Shown here: positions 16,602 to 24,625 of the stretch, one piece after another | Layout: each line of letters opens with the position of its first letter | How positions within the stretch are numbered: position 1 is the stretch's first letter | NCBI RefSeq assembly: GCF_050937815.1 | Contig: NZ_JACDIJ010000003.1 | Coordinates: 186,001 to 250,000 of the forward strand | Length of the DNA: 64,000 nucleotides | From: Treponema_C sp050937815 | Lineage (GTDB): Bacteria > Spirochaetota > Spirochaetia > Treponematales > Treponemataceae | Direction: 5' to 3' | Notes under the pieces: generated by a model | Database searches by the model: none | What the model saw: the letters and a program-made list of their open reading frames with translations, nothing else | What the model was told of the DNA's origin: nothing | Translations under genes and position numbers: made by a program

Positions 16602-17449
16602 ATGAAAACAAAAAATAAAAAAGGATATGTTTACATTCTTGAGTCAAAGAATTCTCCGTGTATAAAAATCGGGGGACCGACTTTCCTCCGATCAAAAGAA
16701 TAAAAGAGATAAACAAAACCGAACCCTATAGATCGTTGGGTATATGGAGTTTAGCCGATTTCAGACAGGCACGGGACTGGCGCTTTGTTGAGCATAGCCT
16801 GCACTATAGATTTAAAAGCGTACTCAATAAAGAAACGGCCGGACAAAAAGAATTGTTTTTTCTATCCGTACAAGAAGCTTCAGCCGCTTTAAATGAATTA
16901 CCCGAAGAACAGATTGTATACAAACCCAAGGTTGACAGATTTTTTCAAGATGAAAATTTACTTGAATATGTAACAAACCTGTTTTTATTCTCAGGTCTTG
17001 TTCACTGGATTGATTCACAAGGGGTTTGGACACTAAATTTATTTCCTTCGACCAACGGCGGCCGTTTTTTTACGATAAATATCGGAGAGACGGAAGCGGC
17101 ATTCTCATCTATACCTAAAAAAGATAGGCCCCAAATAAATATGCTGTTAGTTGATAAGCTGAACTTAGATTTTCCCGAAATAAAAAAATGGCTTAAAACC
17201 CGAAACGGCTTTATAGACACCGATTCTTATAAAAAGGCATTGCCGAGAGCCTGCGCATTATTTTTTGAAGGTTCCTTTGGAGAGATAAAGAAATTATTTG
17301 AATTAGCAGGAATCAGACGTGCCCTAATTGCATATTGGTATGAAGCGATTTTATCATTGAACGATAAAAATCAATTAAGTATCTATGAGCGCTATCATAA
17401 CTATAATGCAACGGCGAAATTGATCCGTAGCTTGAATATAAACCGGTAA
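16602..17449 (+). pseudogene. GIY-YIG/T5orf172-like gene interrupted by a single-base frameshift in a G run
   Basis: The frame from ATG 16602 reads MKTKNKKGYVYILESKN...IKIGG, the typical opening of T5orf172/Mug113-type GIY-YIG domains. At the five-G run 16671-16675 it shifts into a frame ending at 16704. The expected continuation (TDFPPIKRIKEINKTEP, then FRQARDWRFVEHSLHYRFKS) is found in the +1 frame to 17449. One extra G at the run would restore a continuous frame of about 283 codons. The C-terminal half (after about residue 120) has no recognised domain. The frame also stays open upstream of 16602 without a normal start codon, so the true N-terminus is uncertain. It could be a decayed gene, a phase-variable one, or a sequencing error. 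Confidence 0.6.
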
Positions 17450-17657
17450 CCCGATTTGTCGGTACCGGAGAAGTATAAAAGCCCTCTTTACATTTTCATA
17501 AAAGATAAAGGTTAAAATAAAGATATCCGCAGCACCCTTATGTACACGCAAGGGAATAGCGTTTTCCCTCATTTTGAACAAATTTGAGGCGTTTTGTGCA
17601 ATTTACCCAAACGGACGGATTGCGGACAGGACAATTTCGAGATATAATGACCGGAAT

Positions 17658-18464
17658 ATGGGATATGATGCATTTGTACGTTGTAATTGTTTTAAAGAGG
17701 GTAAGACAAAACCTTTTAGATACTCAAAATATGTAAAACTGTATCCTGAAGGCCCGGAACTTGAACTGCCCGAAGAGCTGGCAAAAAATCATGACCTTGC
17801 CTTTGATATGCGGGATGAATTTTATAACTGGAAAGAGTACGCCTGTGAACACGAAAACATGAAATATTGTTCGGAGAGAATCGGAAACATAGCCGGAATG
17901 GGATGGCTCCGGACATGTATCGAATGCCTCGGCGGAGAAAGGGAGTTTCCGGTACTGACATCTCAATTACCGCACAGTAATGACGGATTTATGCCGATGG
18001 AATACAACGAACGATTCCGCGGCGATTTGGATAAATTAATCAAACAGCAGATAACCGTTTATCAGATCGTCAATACCCCTGATTCTCCCTTCTCATCCGA
18101 CAACCATTCGTCGTACCTAATGCCTGAAAATAAGGATGTCCTGCTTTGTGAAAATGAAAATAACAAACTCTATTCACATAATGATGTATTCAGAATAGAA
18201 AAACACGGTGAAATTATATTCCGATCCTCACGCTTTAATGTCGAACGAATCATTAACCGTAGATTTATTTTTAAGGACAGAACTCAAAAAGCCGAATCAA
18301 CAATCTTTTTTGATTTAAATTTTTTCAGAAATCATAATAAGCAAAAACTTTCATATAAAAAAGAAACCTTTTATATGCAGAACGAACTGAAATATGAGTA
18401 CGAAGTATTTATGAATTTATTAAAGGCCTCAAAAGAAACCGGTAATCCGATCTGTTGGTGTTAG
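17658..18464 (+). CDS. Hypothetical protein, unknown family
   Basis: 268 residues starting MGYDAFVRCNCFKEGK. The opening resembles a family of orphan proteins with a conserved GYDAxVxCxC start, but I cannot name it. It is hydrophilic, without signal peptide or membrane segments, and has scattered Cys/His near the N-terminus (CNCFKEG, YACEHENMKYC, CIECLGGERE) that might bind a metal. I start at 17658, since the family-like N-terminus begins there after CCGGA; an ATG 28 codons upstream is in the same frame. The DNA is AT-rich like its neighbours. The 208 bases before it (17450-17657) show nothing I can support. Confidence 0.5.
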   Translation: MGYDAFVRCNCFKEGKTKPFRYSKYVKLYPEGPELELPEELAKNHDLAFDMRDEFYNWKEYACEHENMKYCSERIGNIAGMGWLRTCIECLGGEREFPVLTSQLPHSNDGFMPMEYNERFRGDLDKLIKQQITVYQIVNTPDSPFSSDNHSSYLMPENKDVLLCENENNKLYSHNDVFRIEKHGEIIFRSSRFNVERIINRRFIFKDRTQKAESTIFFDLNFFRNHNKQKLSYKKETFYMQNELKYEYEVFMNLLKASKETGNPICWC

Positions 18465-18549
18465 GGAAGTTTGCAACCTCCTTTTTGATGAAACTGATCA
18501 GAAAGAAGCATTGTTAATCACGGAACATATCCGCATAAAACGGCACACT

Positions 18550-18864
18550 TTAACCGATAGCTATTTGATAACTATCGACAAAGCCTAAATCTCTTAGTGT
18601 TGAGAACAAAGGTTGGCAAAAGAGTGTTCTAAAATCATCCGAGTCATGATTTTTTGCATATTTAAAGATATTATAATGGGAGAAGTCTTTTGCAACAGAA
18701 AATAATCCCGTAAGCTCTTTCGATTCATAACCGTAAGTATAGGTAACATAAATATCATTCTCTTCGTTTTTTTTTATAAACCACCACATTAAAAATATCC
18801 TTATTAATTTTTTGCCGCCATAGTCCGATTGAATTTTTATTTGCTTCTTCATGCGTTTAACCAT
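18550..18864 (-). CDS. Hypothetical protein, unknown
   Basis: 104 residues starting MVKRMKKQIKIQ. Mixed charged and aromatic (MWWFIKKNEENDIYVTYTYGY, KDFSHYNIFKYAKNHDSDDF), with no signal peptide or membrane helix. AGGGA lies eight bases before the chosen ATG; an in-frame ATG seven codons earlier lacks one. Small, AT-rich and flanked by remnants, it may be a cargo gene of the accessory stretch. No family was recognised. Confidence 0.4.
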   Translation of the reverse strand: MVKRMKKQIKIQSDYGGKKLIRIFLMWWFIKKNEENDIYVTYTYGYESKELTGLFSVAKDFSHYNIFKYAKNHDSDDFRTLFCQPLFSTLRDLGFVDSYQIAIG

Positions 18865-19026
18865 AAATATAGTCCCTATTCTCAATAAGTGTCAATCCGG
18901 CTGTCCGTACTCACAAGAAACGGAATTACACTGCTGACAAATCCTTAAAACAGGTTTATAATGAATACTCAAAGAAAGTAAATAAAATTTGACACTTTCT
19001 TTTTGATTTTTTAGGAGGAGATTGCC

Positions 19027-19119
19027 ATGCAAAATTATTCGGCAAAAGCCGGTTCGCAATATCACATACACACAAGGCCGGGCGATGTCGGATGCTATGT
19101 TATTATGCATTGTATATAA
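19027..19119 (+). pseudogene. 5' remnant of a uridine phosphorylase gene
   Basis: A 30-codon frame MQNYSAKAGSQYHIHTRPGD... then VGCYVIM ends abruptly at a stop. The segment matches the N-terminus of uridine phosphorylases (typically ending GDVGxYVIxPGDP), with the break exactly before the phosphate-binding PGDP. A strong ribosome site, TTAGGAGGAGATT, still precedes the ATG. The rest of the gene (about 225 codons) is missing. This looks like a deletion or insertion scar in the accessory stretch. Confidence 0.65.
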
Positions 19120-19252
19120 TTGGAATTTTGTTTTTCTTTTTAAATATGCTTACATGGGTTTTATCCTTGGGAAATATATTTGACCCTATTGTCTATTAAT
19201 CGCCCCTTTGAAAAGGAGATGTTTTCAGACACTACAAACAGGAGAACACACA

Positions 19253-21202
19253 ATGAAAAAAAATTTATCGGTATTGATTGCGCTTTGCGTATCGATACTT
19301 TGTTCGGCACAGAATTTTACCATTCCGAAAGCGGATCTTAGAATCGGCAAAGAAGAACCGGTTCCGAGCATTGTTTCAGGACAGGTAATTTATGCAGGCG
19401 AAGATGTAAAAACAAATATAAAATCTTCTATGGATATTCCTGAAGAACTGGCAAACGGTGTTGTAATTATACGCTACCGAATCGATTATTATTATAAAAA
19501 TAAAATTCACAGCAGCGACTATCAATTGTTATATTCGAATATAATTCCGGATGCAAAATTCACTCAAGCAAGCATACAAAATCCGATTAGTATTGAAGCA
19601 AATGAAATTCTCGGTATCGGCAATGATACGGTATCCGTTGTTATCCGTATCGGAAATCTGGATCCTCACCTTGTTTTGTGCGCACAACACCTGCCCCTGC
19701 AAGTCAGCTCCTATTGGTATTACGGAGTGGAAAGTCTTACACCGACTGTTGCCAAATATCTTACGTTCCGTCCCGTTTTATCCAAACGCGATACAATAGT
19801 ATTTCCTGACGGCATTTCACAAAGTCTTGAAGAGATTGTTACAAAAACAAATTCTTCCGGTGCCGATACCTTCCCGGCCGTACCGATAAAAATCAAAACC
19901 GTAATGAACGCTTATCCGGCACAAAAACATCAGATTACCGATGCAAGTGAAAAAATCATTCACAATCAATATTTTAACAACTTAAATCTGGAAGCCCTTG
20001 TTGAATTTGACGGATTGAAGATACACATTTATTTTCCCGAAAATTTTGCCCAATATTTCAGCAAAGAATATAAGCTCGGCGATCCTATTTGGTTTTACGG
20101 AAATATTGTGTATGTGATGAACAATGAACTTCATATGTACGGCCGCGATTTTGTTTTGGAAGATCCGGATGAAACCGTAATTCAAAGACAAAACCTGATT
20201 ATTCAAATGAACCGTCAAGCCCAAAATCTTCCGGCAGCCCAAAAGGGTGAAAAAGAGGAAGACAGCTTTGTAGATGTCACACAAACAATTCCGAAAGGCG
20301 GCTATGCAACCTATCAACGTTTTTTTGTAAAAGATGAAGTTACCGGCAAATTCAATGAAAACAAGGCGAATATCGAAGAAAATTATTTTGACAAAAACGG
20401 AAACAAGGTTGCCCGCATGATGTGGTACGACGAAACCGATATGATTCGCAATACACAAACTTTTAAATATGATACAAAAGGACGATTGGTTGAAGCTTGT
20501 TTTTACGATTCGAAAATGTTTAAAGAAGACGGCAAATGGAAAGTCGATCCGAAACGCAGCCGAATCTTTAATAAGCACACAACGGTTTATACGGACACAA
20601 AAGACGGAACCGATGCGGTTACAACTGCCCTCCGTTACAGCTATGTGCCGACAACCGAACATCCGGACTACGTCAAACATGAAAAATACAATGCGGCAGG
20701 AAAACTTATTCGCAGCGAAACAAAATACGGGCACAACGAAACATCCGTTTCCCTTTACGAATACGACAATTTCGGGAACATACTATATCAAAAAGACAAT
20801 ACCGATAAAGAGTTTGAATACAAATTTGAATATGTATACGACGGTGAAAAAGTTATAAAGGGAATCGGAAAAAATCTTTTGGAAGGTGAGGTGTTCGAAT
20901 GGACATGCGAATATGACGCAAAAGGTAATGTCATTCAAAAAACATATCCGAATCTGGTGTACAATTATCGATACAATAAAAACGGAAAGCTTAGTGAAAT
21001 GACTTGTAAAGATAAAGACGGGAACGTAAAAGAACACAAAATATACCGTTATGATAAAAAAACGGGAATTCCGGTTTTGGAAATTGAAGATGCCGATTAC
21101 GGTACATTTAAAATCTGCCGGTTTTGGTATATCGAATTTTCCAAAAGCAATTGGAAAGACGACTTGGATCCTTGGCTGCTGGCAAAAGAATTGGATGAAT
21201 GA
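19253..21202 (+). CDS. Large exported protein with C-terminal YD-repeat-like region
   Basis: 649 residues with a signal peptide (MKKNLSVLIALCVSILCSAQ). The N-terminal half is beta-rich, with YRIDYYYKNKIHSSDYQL and a central LEALVEFDGLKIHIYFPENFAQYF. Residues about 360-640 carry irregular YD/RHS-like repeats: YDTKGRLVEACFYD, YNAAGKLIRSETKYG, YEYDNFGNILYQKDN, CEYDAKGNVIQKTY, YRYNKNGKLSEMTCKDKDGN. YD repeats form beta-rich shells or strips in secreted proteins; here there is no toxin-like C-terminal domain after them. The start at 19253 follows AGGAGA and opens the signal peptide. Function unknown; periplasmic or surface location is inferred. Confidence 0.65.
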   Translation: MKKNLSVLIALCVSILCSAQNFTIPKADLRIGKEEPVPSIVSGQVIYAGEDVKTNIKSSMDIPEELANGVVIIRYRIDYYYKNKIHSSDYQLLYSNIIPDAKFTQASIQNPISIEANEILGIGNDTVSVVIRIGNLDPHLVLCAQHLPLQVSSYWYYGVESLTPTVAKYLTFRPVLSKRDTIVFPDGISQSLEEIVTKTNSSGADTFPAVPIKIKTVMNAYPAQKHQITDASEKIIHNQYFNNLNLEALVEFDGLKIHIYFPENFAQYFSKEYKLGDPIWFYGNIVYVMNNELHMYGRDFVLEDPDETVIQRQNLIIQMNRQAQNLPAAQKGEKEEDSFVDVTQTIPKGGYATYQRFFVKDEVTGKFNENKANIEENYFDKNGNKVARMMWYDETDMIRNTQTFKYDTKGRLVEACFYDSKMFKEDGKWKVDPKRSRIFNKHTTVYTDTKDGTDAVTTALRYSYVPTTEHPDYVKHEKYNAAGKLIRSETKYGHNETSVSLYEYDNFGNILYQKDNTDKEFEYKFEYVYDGEKVIKGIGKNLLEGEVFEWTCEYDAKGNVIQKTYPNLVYNYRYNKNGKLSEMTCKDKDGNVKEHKIYRYDKKTGIPVLEIEDADYGTFKICRFWYIEFSKSNWKDDLDPWLLAKELDE

Positions 21203-21322
21203 ATTTTGCAGGGCACTTGTGCTCTGTTTTTAAAGAGGTTTGCGGAAACTTTGTCCCGCAAAACATAAAACACAACGGAAAAATAACCCGGCGTAAATTG
21301 TAAAAACTAAAACGGTTTGCCC

Positions 21323-21350
21323 TTGTAAAATTTTTATCCTGTGATACAAT
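21323..21350 (+). promoter_or_regulatory. Promoter of glpK, probably giving a leaderless transcript
   Basis: TTGTAA (21323-21328), 16-base spacer, TACAAT (21345-21350), then six bases before the ATG at 21357. No Shine-Dalgarno is present. Confidence 0.5.
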
Positions 21351-21356
21351 AGTAAT

Positions 21357-22862
21357 ATGGCAGATTATATATTGGCACTCGATCAGGGAACAACCGGTTC
21401 CCGCTGTATTTTGTATGATTCAAATGCGGTTCCTTTGCTTGCAAGCAGCCGGGAATTTACGCAATATTATCCGCAGCCGGGCTGGGTTGAACATGATGCC
21501 GAAGAACTTTTTCAATGTCAGCTGGATGTAATGAAAGATGTCGTTAAAAAAGCCGAACAAAGCTTGGGAATTGCGGCTTCGGACATCGCTGCGGCGGGCA
21601 TAACAAACCAGCGGGAAACGGTTGTATTATGGGAAAAAGAAACGGGAAAGCCCGTACACCGCGCCATCGTATGGCAATGCCGCAGAACCGCCCCCTTGTG
21701 CGAAAAACTGCGCAGCGAAGGCTTAAATGAGGTAATGCGCGAAAAAACCGGCCTTTTGCTTGACGCCTACTTTTCGGCGACAAAAATCAAGTGGCTTTTG
21801 GATAATGTGGACGGTTTGCGCCGCCGTGCCGAAAACGGCGAAATCCTTGCAGGCACGATAGACACTTGGCTTATTTGGAAGCTCAGCGGCGGAAAAAGCC
21901 ACGTTACCGATGTTACAAACGCAAGCCGCACTATGCTCTACAATATTTATGCCGGCGGCTGGGACCCCGACCTTTTAAAGCTCATGGACATACCTGAGTG
22001 TATGATGCCGCGTGTGGCCAATTCAAGCGAAATCTATTGCTCAACCGATGCGGCCGTGTGCGGATTTTCGATTCCCCTTGCTTCGGCCGTCGGCGACCAA
22101 CAGGCGGCCCTGTTCGGACAGGGGTGCTTTTATCCGGGGGACGTAAAAAACACTTACGGCACCGGCTGTTTTATGCTTATGAACACGGGAACAAAACCCG
22201 TTGTGTCCAAAAATAAACTTTTAACAACAATCGCCCTCGGTATAAACGATGAAGTTCAATATGCCCTGGAAGGCAGTATTTTTATGGGCGGCGCTACCAT
22301 CAAATGGCTGCGCGACGAATTGGAATTGATTTCTTCCGCTCCGGAAATAGACCGTTTGGCCGAATCCGTGGAAGATTCCAACGGTGCTTACATTGTTCCG
22401 GCCTTTACGGGCTTGGGAACTCCCTATTGGGATATGTATGCCCGCGGTACGATAATAGGTCTTACGCGCGGCGTAAAAAAAGCCCATATATGCCGTGCGG
22501 TTTTGGAAGCGATTTGTTATCAGGTAAAAGACGTTATCGACTGTATGGAAGAAGATGCCGGACAGCGCGTTACTTCCTTGAAAGTAGACGGCGGTGCGAG
22601 CGTCAGCGATGTAATGCTGCAATTCCAAGCCGACATTATGAATACAAAGGTTTCGCGGCCTAAAAATGTCGAAACCACCGCCCTGGGAGCCGCCTTTTTA
22701 GCAGGTCTTGCAGTCGGTTTATGGAAGGATAAAGCGGACATTCTTGCGCACCGGCAAATCGACCGCGATTTTACGCCTGCGATGAGCGAAGAAAAACGGG
22801 AAGCCCTGTACCGCGGCTGGCAGCGTGCCGTGGAGCGTTCCCGGGGCTGGATCGAAAAATAA
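21357..22862 (+). CDS. glpK: Glycerol kinase
   Basis: 501 residues, the standard length. It phosphorylates glycerol to glycerol-3-phosphate with ATP. FGGY-kinase motifs are present: ALDQGTTGSRCILYD at the N-terminus, ITNQRETVVLWEKETG, IVWQCRRTAPLC, GTIDTWLIWKLSGG, VGDQQAALFGQGCF, YGTGCFMLMNTG, GTPYWDMYARG and LKVDGGASVSDVMLQFQAD. No transporter (GlpF) or dehydrogenase (GlpA/GlpD) gene is adjacent. The promoter abuts the ATG and the gene ends at a strong bidirectional terminator. Confidence 0.97.
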   Translation: MADYILALDQGTTGSRCILYDSNAVPLLASSREFTQYYPQPGWVEHDAEELFQCQLDVMKDVVKKAEQSLGIAASDIAAAGITNQRETVVLWEKETGKPVHRAIVWQCRRTAPLCEKLRSEGLNEVMREKTGLLLDAYFSATKIKWLLDNVDGLRRRAENGEILAGTIDTWLIWKLSGGKSHVTDVTNASRTMLYNIYAGGWDPDLLKLMDIPECMMPRVANSSEIYCSTDAAVCGFSIPLASAVGDQQAALFGQGCFYPGDVKNTYGTGCFMLMNTGTKPVVSKNKLLTTIALGINDEVQYALEGSIFMGGATIKWLRDELELISSAPEIDRLAESVEDSNGAYIVPAFTGLGTPYWDMYARGTIIGLTRGVKKAHICRAVLEAICYQVKDVIDCMEEDAGQRVTSLKVDGGASVSDVMLQFQADIMNTKVSRPKNVETTALGAAFLAGLAVGLWKDKADILAHRQIDRDFTPAMSEEKREALYRGWQRAVERSRGWIEK

Positions 22863-22867
22863 AAAAA

Positions 22868-22902
22868 GGCTGTCTGAAATGTTAAAGTCTATTCAGACAG
22901 CC
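22868..22902. terminator. Bidirectional intrinsic terminator between glpK and the lipoprotein operon
   Basis: Perfect 11-base-pair stem (GGCTGTCTGAA 22868-22878 with TTCAGACAGCC 22892-22902). T-rich sequence follows on the forward side and A7 (22861-22867) provides a T7 tract on the reverse side. It serves two convergent units. Confidence 0.85.
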
Positions 22903-22912
22903 CTCTTTCTTA

Positions 22913-24553
22913 TCAATAATTATTACTATCCAGCCATGTTGTAAATTGCGTTTTTGCCGATTTCATAATAATTACTTCTTCAATGCGGGTATCGCCCTTA
23001 TCGTTTTTGGCACCGTAATTTATCTTATGCGGAACCCCGCCCGGATAATGTACACCGAATTTTACGATATGCGAATATGCATCGTTTGAATCGGAATTCC
23101 ACAGCTCGACGATGCTATCGTCTTCATCAAAAACAACACCCCAGACAGTAACAACATGAAGCGGATCAACAACGTTCTTTGCCGGTTTGATGATAACAGC
23201 GATTGCGTGCCCCTCGTTAAGAGCTTTTTTTATCATCTGTTCAAACTCTGCTTTGGTCTTGACCGCCCTGCTTATAATAAGTTTTGTTAAATCGTCTTGT
23301 CCGCCGAATACGTCCTTCACAATACCGGGGGGAGCCTCTTTCTGGAGAGGGCTGGTATTGCCGCGTAAATACCAATTAACGGCGGTATTTAAATCGGCTC
23401 CCGTATTGGGAAAACTCTTTCTGAATACGTTTGCAACGCTGCTTTTCTCACCTTCACCTGCATCACCGAAGCCGCCCTTGTATTCGCCTGCATATATTTT
23501 ATATTCCTCCGTACCGGCTGTTATGCCTTTTTTTAGCATGTAGCGGGTAAGGTTATCCTTATTTTCCCTCATCCACCAGTGAATTAAGTCGGCGGTTGAC
23601 ATTGCCCAGCACATCTGATTATCCTGCACCGCTTTAAAGTTTTCCGTGTAACACAGCTTCCGTGCATTAAACCATGTTGTACTTGCAGTTTCTTCCCATT
23701 TGCGGTACCTGTCATCCGTTGCCGGTTCAGTTTTGAGGTCGCTTTTTAAAGGAGGAGTAATACCCTGTACCCACTTTGTTTTAAGTACGGGATTGGGATG
23801 AGCCTGTTGAATAATCGGTATTTCACGAATGAGTTTTGCCTTATCACTGTTATCGGTTTTAAACACAAGATAAGCCCTTCGTTCAAATAGCGATTTATTT
23901 TCTTTAAGCGTTACGGTAATTGTATCAATATTCTCTACCGAAACGGATGTATGCTCCACCCAATCGCCCTTTTCATCGGCATACCTAAGGCTGCAATGAT
24001 ATACCGAAAGAGCGGATTTTTTTGTAATAACCACCGCAGCCGAGCCGGCCGTATAGTCCGTTTTTATTTCCGTTTTATCGAACGTAACGGAGGAATCGTC
24101 CTTTATCTGGAAACCGATAGAAGTACGTTTTTTACCGTCGACCCAAACATTAACGGTTGCGGGTCCCTTTTTCTTGCCTGTAACAAGACCGTCTTCCGTA
24201 ACTGAAACCAGATTCTCCTCATACTTATATTCTACTTCTTTATTTGTAGCATTTTCCGGTTTAATAACGGACTTCAATCTATACTGTTCGCCTACGTTAA
24301 TTACTATGGTATCAGGTATGGGCTTATCATTTACATCGTTAAGAATAACTTCAGTTACCGGAACATACTTCGGTATAAACGGAGCGGGCTGCCCGGAATT
24401 GTCCGGTTTTTGCCCCTGCCCCGAGTGCGGTTTGACAGTATCCCTGCCGGAAGAGTTTGTTTTTGCAAGACTATTCGGACAGCCGGCAAGCAGTACAATG
24501 ACCGCCGTAAGAGCACCTAATAACCCCGCATATAAGAGCCGTTTTTTATTCAT
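22913..24553 (-). CDS. IdeS/Mac-like (peptidase C66) cysteine protease lipoprotein, copy A
   Basis: 546 residues. Lipoprotein signal with lipobox L-A-G-C25. A Pro/Gly-rich linker is followed by a Big_2-like Ig domain (about 65-152: VILNDVNDKPIPDTIVINVG, VTEDGLVTGKKKGPATVNVW). Next comes a BACON-like domain (about 153-252) ending PIIQQAHP, then the protease (about 256-546). The protease follows remembered streptococcal IdeS: W-V-Q-G-I-T-P-P; QMC315WAMSTADLIHWWMREN aligning with the Cys94 loop; H466VVTVWG aligning with His262; and D488, exactly 22 residues after the His as in IdeS His262-Asp284. IdeS cleaves the IgG hinge; IgG specificity here is an inference. Last gene of a six-gene operon. 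Confidence 0.85.
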   Translation of the reverse strand: MNKKRLLYAGLLGALTAVIVLLAGCPNSLAKTNSSGRDTVKPHSGQGQKPDNSGQPAPFIPKYVPVTEVILNDVNDKPIPDTIVINVGEQYRLKSVIKPENATNKEVEYKYEENLVSVTEDGLVTGKKKGPATVNVWVDGKKRTSIGFQIKDDSSVTFDKTEIKTDYTAGSAAVVITKKSALSVYHCSLRYADEKGDWVEHTSVSVENIDTITVTLKENKSLFERRAYLVFKTDNSDKAKLIREIPIIQQAHPNPVLKTKWVQGITPPLKSDLKTEPATDDRYRKWEETASTTWFNARKLCYTENFKAVQDNQMCWAMSTADLIHWWMRENKDNLTRYMLKKGITAGTEEYKIYAGEYKGGFGDAGEGEKSSVANVFRKSFPNTGADLNTAVNWYLRGNTSPLQKEAPPGIVKDVFGGQDDLTKLIISRAVKTKAEFEQMIKKALNEGHAIAVIIKPAKNVVDPLHVVTVWGVVFDEDDSIVELWNSDSNDAYSHIVKFGVHYPGGVPHKINYGAKNDKGDTRIEEVIIMKSAKTQFTTWLDSNNY

Positions 24554-24625
24554 TTAAATCTCCTTAATATATCCGCAGCGCATTATGCAGCGTGCTGATA
24601 TTATCTTTCTGAAAACTCGCAATTT

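Noticed and set aside
18892..19110. Reverse-strand 72-codon frame
   Set aside because: It lies antisense to the udp remnant and its ribosome site and resembles no protein.
23070..23100. Loss of the catalytic Asp in the IdeS-like proteases, from an N-S-D / T-S-D alignment with IdeS T-D-S-D
   Set aside because: An ungapped alignment from the His puts Asp488 (and Asp578) exactly on IdeS Asp284, so the triad is intact; only the second Asp is replaced by Asn.
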